NCBI GenBank assembly: GCA_963580285.1 | Contig: OY757023.1 | Location: 91,351,108 to 91,415,107 of the forward strand | DNA: 64,000 bases | Direction of reading: 5' to 3' | Source of the DNA: Lucinisca nassula | Lineage: Eukaryota > Mollusca > Bivalvia > Lucinida > Lucinidae | Part shown: one piece after another, positions 41,101 to 53,100 of the stretch | Position numbering within the stretch: position 1 is the stretch's first letter | Layout of the letters: every line of letters starts with the position of its first letter | Program-made: the position numbers and the translations under genes | The notes under the pieces: model-generated | Databases searched by the model: none | Told to the model about the DNA's origin: nothing | What the model saw: only the letters and a program-made list of their open reading frames with translations

Positions 41101-44100
41101 ATTTTTTTTTTTTTTGGTTTTACGGCCCTTTCAAGATTATTTCACACATATCGAGCCAATCGTTAATCAGAGGTGGGCGAAAACCGGAGTACCCGGAGAA
41201 AAACCACCTGACCTTCCGTTGCAGAACTTGGCGTCTCACATGTGACCCGAGCCAGGCTCGAACCACAGTGGTGAAAGACCTAATGATTAAGAGTCAGAGC
41301 TCTTATCCACTAGGCCACGGAGGCACGTGACTTGTCCAACATATAGCAATGGAAGAGTCCATTAGTATACAATAGGTTATAGCTTACCTCTTGTGAATTA
41401 GGGTTCAAGGCGTATTGTATGTTACACTCCCCGACTATCTTGAGATGTCTGATCACTTTAATCGCTGTCGATCTCAGAATATTGTACTCTATGTTGGTGA
41501 GTGTCTGGCTAGGGGCCACAACTATAGATTCTCCAGTGTGGATCCCTAGAGGGTCCACATTCTCCATATTACACACCTGAAAATTAATAAACATTATTCC
41601 CCATAATCAGCACACATACTGTATTAAATGCATACCAATACATTTTCAAGAAGTACATTTGTTTGTGTCAAGGTTTTACAACCCCATCAACACTATTTAG
41701 GTCATTTTTGAGACAATGCTTCCCATTTTATGGGACTTGTTCCTGACACTGACCTGAAATGATGTCTCAAGCCATACCCCCCAATGATACCGCTAGGGTT
41801 TCAGGAGCAGTCCGACTCTCATCACTTTTCCTGGGCAGGCTAACCCCTTCTAAGCGATCTATCAGTACTCAAGTTCTGTCCGTTTCAGGTCTGCCCGGAA
41901 GCACCATGCAGCCCAAGCTATTTCTACAAGTCCTGATGGGTGGGGGTGCACCAAATTGCATCGTTAGTTTAACAAGTTTGTGAGTTGCCCAAACCTAAAC
42001 TGTTCCTGCAAGCAAAGCATCGTATATTCTGGAAGTTTTGCTGAAAAAATGTGAGTAGCTTTTGTTTTATATGCAGCAAAAAGCTACTCGCTTTTTTTTT
42101 TCAGCAAAAATATTTAGCATAATAGCTGTTAAACGATAAAAGTTTTAACAATGTGATGTTAGCAACATGGTCAGTTTTGATCAACTGGACCCTTACAAGT
42201 TATTTACCTCAAATCAAACAAAAACAAAGCTAATGGCATGCAATTCAAAGTCATTTGGACAGACAGAAGACAAGTTCAACTTTGTAAGAATGTAGGTCTT
42301 GCGATGTTAAGTATGTGGGCAAAGTTTATGAGAGTAGGGCAAATACTTTTGAAGTTACGACCGATGTTAAGGTTTTTGGTTAAGGCGTGACAAACACACG
42401 TACAAAAGCAATATAGTTATCATCCTTTGTTAGTGTGTAGGCCTGTGATGGTTAGTTTTGTTTGTTTGATTTGAGGTTGAACGTCCCCGTCAACACTGTA
42501 AAGGTCATTTTGGAGACGTTGCTTCCAATTTTGTGTGACTTTTACCCGACACTAACATGAAACTAGAATTTGTTTTTCTACAAAAACACAGATGTCTCCC
42601 CCGTTTTTGACCTCTAAGTATAACCTTGACATTGGAGGTATTGAGCCGGGTCTTGTGTGCAACACATCATCTAATGAAGATAAACATTTCTGCAAAGTAA
42701 CTTTAAAAATGTTCAAAAAATTTCAAAGGGCAATAACTCTTGAAAGGGGCATAATCTGGATGAGAAAAAAAATACGCGTCAGCTTATTTTCCATTAGGAA
42801 TGCATATATGAAATTTCAAAACCATAGCATACACAGTTCTAAAGTTATGCTATGCATCCCTTTTAGCAGTCATTACAATGGGCACAAATTACCAAAATGA
42901 CAAAGGGCCATAACTCATAAAGTATTTTTCGGAATTTTGTCAAAAGTTAATCAGTTCATATACTCATCACAATCAATATACTCAACAACTTTCAAGGCTC
43001 TAGCTCCAATAGTGTTTGAGAAATTTTGCTGACAAGATTTTATTGAAAAAATTTCAAAGGGCAATAACTCTTGAAAGGGGCATAATCCGGACGAGAAAAA
43101 AAATACGAGTCAGCTAATTCTCCATGAGGAATCCATATATGAAATTTCAAAACCCTAGCATACACGGTTCTAAAGTTATGCTATGCATCACTTTTAGCAT
43201 ACATTACAATGGGCACAAATTACCAAAAAGACAAAGGGCCATAACTCACAAAGTATTTTCCAGAATTTTGTCAAAAGTTAAACAGTTCATTTACTCATCA
43301 CCACCAATATATTCACCAATTTTCAAGGCTCTAGCTCCAATAGTTTTTGAGATATCTTGCTGACAAGATTTTATTAAAAAAATTTCAAAGGGCAATAACT
43401 CTTGAAAGGGGCATAATCTGGACGAGAAAAAAAATACGCGTCAGCTAATTTTCCATGAGAAATCCATATATGAAATTTCAAAACCCTAGCATACACGGTT
43501 CTAAAGTTATGCTATGCATCACTTTTAGCATACATTACAATGGGCACAAATTACCAAAATGACAAAGGGCCGTAACTCACAAAGTATTTTTCGGAATTTT
43601 GTCAACAGTTAATCAGTTCATCTACTCATCACCACCAATATATTCACCAACTTTCAAGGCTCTAGCTCCAATAGTTTTTGAGATATCTTGCTGACAAGGT
43701 TTTATTAAAAAAATTTCAAAGAGCAATAACGCTTGAAGGGGGCATAATCCGGACGAGAAAAAAAATATACGTCTGCTAATTTTCCATAAGGAATCCATAT
43801 ATGAAATTTCAAAACCCTAGCATACACGGTTCTTTAGTTATGCTATGCATCAAAAGCGTAACGGACAGACGAACTGACAAACGACCCAGAACCAATATGC
43901 CCTTCAACTTTTTCAAAGTTGGACGCATAAAAAGGCCCCTTTTTGTTCTTTTACCTCTTAGTACGACCTTGACATTTGAGGTACCAACTTGGGTCATGCA
44001 CGCAACACATCGTCTTATGGTGGTTAACATTTCTGCCAAGTAATTTCAAAATCCATCTAAAAGTAAGAAAGTTATTGACAGAACACAAAAAAGGCCCCTT

Positions 44101-47100
44101 TTTTGACCTTTAACCTCTATGTATGACCTTGACCTTTCAGGTACCAAACTGGGTCATGCGTGCAACACATCACCTCATGGTGTTTAACATTTCTGCCAAG
44201 CAATTTCAAAATTCATCTAAAAATAAGAAAGTTATTGACCAAACACGAAAAAAAGGCCCCTTTTTTTACTTTTGACCTCTATGTATGACCTTGACACTTG
44301 AGGTATCAAAATGAATCATGCATGCAACACATCGTCTCATGATAGTTAACATTTTTGCCAAGTAACTTCAAATTCTATCTAAAAATAAGCTAGTTATTGA
44401 CAAAACCGGAAAAAAGGCCCCTTTTTACCTTTGACCTCTAAGTATGACCTTGACCTTTGAGGTACCAACCTGGGTCATGCAGGTAACACATCGTCTTATA
44501 TTGGTCAACATTTCTGCCAAGTGATTTCACAATCCATCTCAAAATAAGAAAGTTATTGACAAAACACGAAAAAAAGGCCCCTTTTTTGACCTTTGACCTC
44601 TAAGTATGACCTTGACCTTCGAGGTACTGACCTGCCTGATGCACACCACACATCATATCATGGTTGTTAATATTTCTGCCAAGTAATTTTAAAATCCATC
44701 TCAAAATAAGAAAGTTATTGACAAAACACGAAAAAAAGGCCCCTTTTTTTTACCTTTGACCTCTAAGTATGACCTTGACCTTCGAGGTACTGACCTGCCT
44801 GATGCACACCACACATCGTCTCATGGTGTTTAATATTTCTGCCAAGTAATTTTAAAATTCATCTCAAAATAAGAAAGTTATTGACCAAATACGAAAAAAA
44901 GGCCCCTTTTTTGACCTTTGACCTCTAAGTATGACCTTGACCTTTGAGGTACCGACCTGATTCATGCGCATCACACATCGTCTTATGGTTGTTAATATTT
45001 CTGCCAAGTAATTTTAAAATCCATCTGAAAATAAGAAAGTTATTGACCGGACACGATTTGCCCATACATATATACATACCAACAAACTTCCAAGGGAGAT
45101 AATTCAAAAAGTATAAATGCGAGAGTTATAGTTCTTGCGCACTGCACGTCGTCTAATGCTGATTTATATTTTTACTAAGTTTCGTGACGATAGCTCCAAC
45201 GGTTTTCAAGTTATAGAGCGGACACGAATGTGTGACAGACAGACGGACAGACAGACAGACGGACAGACAGACAGACGCCCGGGGGAAAAACAATATGTCT
45301 CTCCGAAAAAAAATTTTTCGGGGGAGACATAATGACTTCTCAAGCCCTTCCACCCAATGAAACCAATAGGTTTATAAGCATGGACGGTCCGACTCGCACT
45401 GCATTGCCTGGGCAGGCTTAGATCCTCTAAGCAGTTTACCAGTTATCGTGTGTGGGTCGGTTTCAGCTCTGCATGGAAGCATCATGCAACGCATCTATTT
45501 CTTCAAGCTCGGATGGGCGAGGCTACATGATGGTTAGTATGCGTGTGAAGTTTCATGAGAGTAAAGCAAATACTTATGAAGTTAAGGCCGAGGTTAAGTT
45601 TCTTGGCAAACACACAGACAAAAGCAATATTGTATATGGCCCTTTGTTTGACTGTAGGTCTTGTGATGGTAAGTATGTGTGTGAAGATTCACCAGAGTAG
45701 GGCAAATACTTTTGAAGTTTGGACAGAGGTTAAATTTAATATACTTATGGCTCCTTGTCACACGGACTGACTGACAGGGTGATAACTTTTGGGAACACAC
45801 ACACTACTGTGTGGCCCTAATAACTAAACAGTGCATTGTGACCTGTTTGGAGTTCAATAGCCTAGTCACCAACATTAATCTCATATCGAGCCAATCATAT
45901 GACTTAACCACACCTTTCCTGGGAAGACTTAGACAATAGAACAGTTCACATTCTTCTGCCAGAAACTGGAAATTGTCATTCTTCAATCAGTAGAAGGGAG
46001 AGTATGACAGTAGAGTGTGTGAGCGTTTGAGTTTTACATCCGACCAACAGCTGAGGTCATATGGAGACAGGACCTCGTTTAAAGACCCATCCGAAAGTCT
46101 GGAGAAGCCCGGGATCAATCCTGCAACCCCTTGTTTACAAGGCTAGTAGCGTAACCACTACACCACCGAGGCTTCTATATGACAGTAGAAAAGATTTCAT
46201 GATCAATCTCCACGAAAATTTTGGGTGTATACTTACAGTAATACAGTTGTCATAGGCATCTCTCATCACTTCATATTCCACTTCTTTCCAGCCTTTCAAC
46301 GACTTGTCAATCAACACCTGACTCGTGTGTGAGAACGCCGAGGAGGCCAAGGTTGTCAATTCTTCCTCGTTGTCAGCAAACCCTGACCCTAGACCACCTA
46401 GAGCAAAGGCTGCTCTGATCAAGACTGGGTATCCTAGTCGGTTAGCTGCTTGTACCGCCTAAATTGAAGATACAGATAAACCTCTTTATACCGATATAAC
46501 GACAAAACTCAAAACAATGACAATTTTAATGGAACAAATCTTTAGCTCAAGATGGGAGGGGCTAACAAAGATATTCAAGAATACTGAAATCGTTACTCCC
46601 AAAAACAAATGTTGTGGAAATTTAGAATCACATTTCTTTCTTGGAGCAACTGACAGGAAAAGGGCCCTTTATTACCTATTACACTACACCATATGAAGAT
46701 TTTTTTATTGCAGCAAATTCTTTATAACGATAAACTGCAAGGGAACAAATACTGTCGTTATAACAAGGGCCCTCAAAATATCTTTCAAAACTTCAATTAC
46801 TACTGTGTAAAAAAATCAGTCTAACTTACAGAAAAAGGTTGATGATTAGAACAATGATTATGCATTAACCCCAGCTGATTTCAATCTGTTAAGGGGAATG
46901 TGAACACCTGCAAAAGTATTTTTGTGTCCTATGTCAACAGGGATCAACTCTTAAAGGAAAGAGGAGCTCCCCGAGGAGGCAATTCTTTTCTTTAAGAGTA
47001 AGTCCAGAAAGTTGTCTCCCTTTGAAAAATAGCAGAAAAATCGGCCAGGTGCTCCCATTCCCCTTAAGTCCCTAGGGATTTTCCTGTAATCCTCAGCTGT

Positions 47101-50100
47101 CAATATATTTAGGAAAATTTAAGATTTTTCTAAATCTTATTTCGAAAAACTTATGTTGCGTATAATCAGAATTGCATGCAATATGATTGGTTTTACAAAG
47201 TGCCCCCATCCCATACAGGTGTGATATAGCCTTTCACAGAATTTTTGCATTTTATCCTATGATGTCATGTCTGAGAGTGTAGTAAAACCATGTAATAAAT
47301 TCAATAATCACTAGTGGATTAAATATGCAAATAAGTTAAGATACGCCCCGTAACGTTGCATAATGACGTCACATTTCCTAATGGTAGAATATTGATATTT
47401 TTATAAAACAAGCATGAATAAAATGCGTTTTAAATGTCATATGATAAACAGAATCTTGCATTCGTGCTCATGTATTACTGAATTTATTAAAATTGTTAAG
47501 GAAAATGGCATAAAATGCTCAGTAAAGCCTTGTATTTTATTTGTTTTCCTCAACTCGTTTAATAAATTCAATAATACATGAACATCAAGCTCATGTATTA
47601 TTGAATTTATTAAACTCATTGAGAAAAAAGCATAAAATGCTCGGTATAGCCTCGCATTTTATTCCTTTTCCTCAACGAGTTTAATAAATTCAATAATAAA
47701 TAGACACTCATGTAACATCCTCTACATAAGAAATGCCTGAAGAATTACCTGTTCAACACTGAAAGCAGCTTCGCTTGGTGCCACATGTTCATTAATCTCT
47801 GCCATCTTCTCAGCAAAAACTTTACGATCTTCTGTCCACTCTATTGACTTCACCTGAGTTCCCAGTACTCTCACATTATAGTCCTCCAGAACTCCTGCAT
47901 TAGTGAGCTGTACTCCACAGTTGAGAGCTGTTTGACCACCAAATGTCAACAAAACTCCATCAGGCCTCTCACTTTTAATTACCTGAAATCCAGAAATACA
48001 AATAATTTAGGTGGGAAGGGTATTTTAGTCCTTTTTGCAGGGACCTGTTCTTAACCCATTGTATGCGGGGAAACCCTTAAAGGGGTACCTTGGCAAACAG
48101 TTCAGGCCGAGATCAGATTCTGCGGCGTCTGACGGCGTCTGATCAGGGCCTGCACTATTTGCTAACAGAATTTTCTGTCAAAAATCGAATAAAAACGACA
48201 AAATAGACCTGCAACCCCTTATAATATGACAAATGGACTTGTCCAACATAAAGCAATGGAAAAGTCCACCAGTATACAATGGATTAACTTATTTAATACT
48301 GGAACCCCAAAATGGGTCATTGGCAAACAGTGCACGCCCATATTAGAATTTTGTGGCATCTCATCAGGGCCTTCACTGTTTGCAGAAAGTCCAAGCATTC
48401 TCATAATAAGATGACACCCCTAAATTTCAACAAGGACTGGTTTTGTTTGCTTGTTCTGGAGTTTAACAGCCCAGTCAACATTATTTAGGTCATATTTAGC
48501 CAGTCAGTTTACCTAACAACCCTTCCTGGGTAGGCTTATACATAAGCTCTCTTGACCAGTCAGCAGTCTATGTGCTTCTAGCTCCTGGTTACCTTACAAT
48601 GTCAATCAATCAATCACCAGTCTGATGCTAGACTGAGCTACAAAGGTCAGCAATAAGGACTGGTGGAATGTATAAGGTGGAAGATTCTATAGAGCAAAAA
48701 ATTTGTTAAAGAAACAGAATTGCTCTTTTTTCTTTCAAGAGTAGGCCCTTTTCCTACAGGATCCAAGTATAAAGGACAACACTCCTCTTGACAGAAAAAT
48801 ATTTCTCAGAAAAACTGTAAAAATCCTAATAATCTGGACAGCTTTATGACTTGCTATAATTCTCCTAAAATTTTAACAAATTTGTTTCATAATCCAGCAA
48901 GGAGTCCAAAAAGTGCAGAAGGAATGGCAAACAGGTAGACCCTGATCAGACTGCTCCTTCACATCCTGATCTGGGTCTGCACTGTTTGCTTAGACCTGTC
49001 TATCCCAATACTTAGGATTACGATACATCCTTTAGAAGCCTCCGTGGTGTAGTGGTTACGCTACTTGCCTTCTAAACCAGGAGTTGCAGAATCGATCCCG
49101 GGCTTCTCCAGACTTTTGGATGAGTCTTTAAACCGAGGACTCATCTCCGTATGACGTTAGCTGTTGGTGGGACGTAAAACTCAAACACTCACTCACTCAC
49201 GATACATCCAAAAGGTTTAACACACTTTTTCTATTTTATTCAGTAAAAATACAAGAGTACTTTCAAAATCATGCTTTTTTCTGATTTATGTCTTTGTTTA
49301 GACCAGGTGCTCAGGGCTGGTAAGTATTTAAGAATTGCCTAGTGAGTAAGTCTTATCAAAGTGATTCATTATATGTATTTTGTTACTGGTATAAAAGAGC
49401 TAGCTTTATGCAAATTAACCCATAAGACACCAATCACAACAACTGTCACCTGCTTTGTCGTCTGGCGGTTACTTGAAAAGTAATTTTTGCAAACAGTGTG
49501 GACCCAGATCAGACTGCTCCTTTAGGAGCAGTCTGATCTGGGTCCAAACTGTTTGCCCATATGAAAAAATATTTCTAAAACGTTTGCAAGAAGAATCAGC
49601 AGACGACATAAGCAAACAACATTTTCAGGTGTAGTTTTTCTCAGCATCTTAAGGGTCCTACCCAGCACATCGACTTCTTGTTGTCCTCACGTTTGCAAAG
49701 AAGTTCAAGTATTTTCGAAAGAATATTAACCGAACATTACTCCACTAAGCACAGACTATGTATAAGGTGGAAGATTCTATTAAGTGAGTGTTTGAGTTTT
49801 ACGTCTCACCAACAGCTAAGGTCATACTGAGATGGGACCTCAGTTTAAAGACTCATCCGGAAGTCTGGAGAAGCCTGGGATTGATCTTGTGACCCCTAGT
49901 TTACAAGGCGAGTAGTATAACCACTACAACATGTGGGCTTCTATTAAGTACATAATGGACCAATGAACCAAAATTGCTCTTTTTTTTCTTTCAAGAGTAC
50001 GACCTCTTTCCTACAGGATTCAAGCATAAAGGACAACATTACTACTAATTAGGAAGTCTCCCTCAGAATATACAAGTCTCTCTCAGAAAATACATCTAAA

Positions 50101-53100
50101 ACGATTGACTAAGAGAAATTCAAGAATATCATATGAAATCAGTGGTTAGGTTGCCCCACTGCACCCTGGGCCCGCTTTTAACATGCATGGCACATTAGAA
50201 ATTATTCCATGGGGCCATCAGGCGCAACAGTAGAATTCTGTGGCTTTTTAATCTAGAGTTCATTTTTGCGATTTTCTCATGATTTTCTGTTGTCCGGTGC
50301 GAATAAATGAGTTGGTCATAAACCATAGGTTGCCCAATCGAAATTACACAGATAAATGTTTAAATGTTTAGTATTACATGTACTTGTTTTACATGTTACA
50401 ATCCTGATTTTTTAAGCATTTTGATTCATTGTTTACCGTGAATGCCGCCATGTTTTTTTCCGCAGATGTACTAGATTTGTAAACGCTGTATAACAGAGTG
50501 CTGCATATGTTAAATACCATACAGAAATACTGCAAACTACCAAAACTACCAAGCGGGCGGTAGTTATTCCAGCATTTCTATCTGCTAGGAATAATTTTAA
50601 TTGCATTTAGTTCAAAAAAACAAATGCAAGGCCCTTCTGCTCTACACTGGCAAAGACTGCCATTTTAACACTCTGCATGCTGGGTATTTTTTTTTTTTTC
50701 GCAGCAGACGACATTTTGAAATTTTCCCAGAAAACAGAGTATGACATCTCATGCAATTTGTCTCCTATGGAGACAATTTGCATGAGATGTCATGTTCTGT
50801 TTTCTGGAAAAAAAAAATAAGAAAAATGTCAACAATTTGACGTCTGCTGAATTTGCCTAGAGGTAAAGGTGAACAAGGGTCCTCTGTATATAGTATCCTT
50901 ATGAAACATTATCTCCTTCTCTAAATAACATCCTCTTTGATTGACGGCTAGGTTTATCATTGTAAACTGTATTGAACATGTACCTGTGTAACATACTCCA
51001 GTGTTATTGGTAGAAAGTAAGTTTTGTCAGCCATTCCTTTTGACGTCTGTACTGTGGCAATGTTGGGGTTGATCAGTACTGTCTGTATTCTTTCTTCTTT
51101 CAACGCTTTGATAGCCTGAAATTGTGAATGGCAACAAGAAGAATATGAAATGTTTGTTGACAGCACTCTCTTCTTGTCTGAATCTTGAAGTGATAACAGT
51201 TCAATTAAGAAAATAAGGTAATTTTATATAGCTAAAACTCGAGTTTAGGGAGTGTACAATAGTTTCGGATTTCACTTCCAAGACATAGATTGTGAGGTGG
51301 TTCTAATGAGCACCCATTACCTATGTTTGAAGCAGTCGTAAGAAGAATATTAACTTTTCATCAGACCTTTTCAGGAGACTTGACATAATACACTTCTTTG
51401 TCACACGTTACCATTTTGGTGAGAGAGGCTTTTTTGATGGTTTACAGAAAGTCTCAGAATTTATCTTCCTTATACTATAAATATGGCAGAAAACTAGTCA
51501 TGTGTAGCCATTTTCCTTAAAATTAAGAAAGTGCTTCCAACGGGCACAGTATTTGGAAACCTCAACTCTTTACACTACTGATTCCTTGCTCCAAGGTAAC
51601 TTAGACACCTTAACTCCTTGCTGTACTTATTCTGAAACATTACTACCCGATGTAACATCTAACAAGAGGGCCATGATGGCCCTGGATCGCTCACCTGATC
51701 CATAGAGTAACAAGTGGGCCCCAGGGAGGGCCATTATTGACCCGAAGGGTTATAATGTGCATTATGCTGAGGGAGGTCTAAAAAGGTGAAAGGTGAAGCT
51801 TCATACCAAATATCAACAAAGGCTATAATTTGAACAATCTTGGCAAAGGTCCACTAGATGAAGCTACATACCAAATATCAAAGACCTGGGCCTTGGGGGG
51901 GGGGGGGACATTTTTGGTCTCAGGGCTATAATTTGAACAATCTTGGTAGAGATCCACTAGCTAAAGCTTCATAACAAATATCAAAGACCTAGGCCTTGTG
52001 GTTTCAGAGAAGAAGATTTTTAAAGATTTTCCTATATAAGTATATGTAAAGACAAAGGGCCCCTGAGCGGGGGCATTTTAGGTCCCAGGTCAATAATTTG
52101 AACAATCTTGGTAGAGGTCCACAAGATGAAGCTTAATACCAAATATCAAAGACTTGGGCCTTGCAGTATCAGAGAAGAAGATTTTAAAGATTTTCCCTAT
52201 ATAAGCCTATAAAAAACCAAAGGGCCCTGGGGCAGGGGCATTTTTGGCCCCAGCACTATAATTTGAACAATCTTGGTAGGGGTCCACTAGATGAAGCTTC
52301 ATACCAAATAGCAAAGACCTGGGCCTTGCAGTTTCATAGAAGAAGATTTTTAAAGATTTTCCCTATATAAGCCTATGTAAAACCTAAGGGCCCCAGGGCG
52401 GGGGCATTTTTGGCCCCAGCACTATAATTTGAACAATCTTGGTAGGGGTCCGCTAGATGAAGCTTCATACCAAATATCAAAGACCTGGGCCTTGTGGTTT
52501 CAGAGAAGATTTTTAGAGATTTTCCCTATATAAGCCCATGTAAAACCAAAGGTCCCCGGGGCGGGGGCATTTTTGGCCCCAGCACTATAATTTGAACAAT
52601 CTTGGTAGGGGTCCACTAGATTAAGCTTCATACCAAAGACCTGGGCCTTGCGGTTTTAGAGAAGAAGATTTTTGAAGATTTTTGATCCTATATAAGCCCA
52701 TGTAAAATCAAAGGGCCCCGGGGCAGGGGCATTTTTGTCCCCAGCACTATAATTTGAACAATCTTGGTAGGGGTCCACTAGATGAAGCTTCATAGCAAAT
52801 ATGAAAGAACTGGGCCTTGTGGTTTCAGAGAAGAAGATTTTTAAAGATTTTCCCTATTTAAGCCCATGTAAAACCAAAGGGCCCCGGGGCGGGGGCATTT
52901 TTGGCTCAAGCACTACAATTTGAACAATCTTGGTAGGGGTCCACTAGATGAAGCTTCATACCAAATATCAAAGACCTGGGCCTTGCGGTTTCAGAGAAGA
53001 AGATTTTTTAAGTTTTCGATGAAAAAAATCTATTTTTGGCTCCTGTGACCTATATGTGCAACGGACCGGAACCATTTGAACAACTTTGAAAGGGGACCAC

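Larger units (their letters stand above)
36051..41380. mobile_element. MITE B filled with later insertions
   Basis: Left end TTATCCCATTGTATGC, right end AGTATACAATAGGTTATAG. Between them sit a small hAT-like element, two Helitron-like elements and a SINE. It ends about 8 nt from the exon 5 donor. The same arrangement recurs at 55784-63038. Confidence 0.7.
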
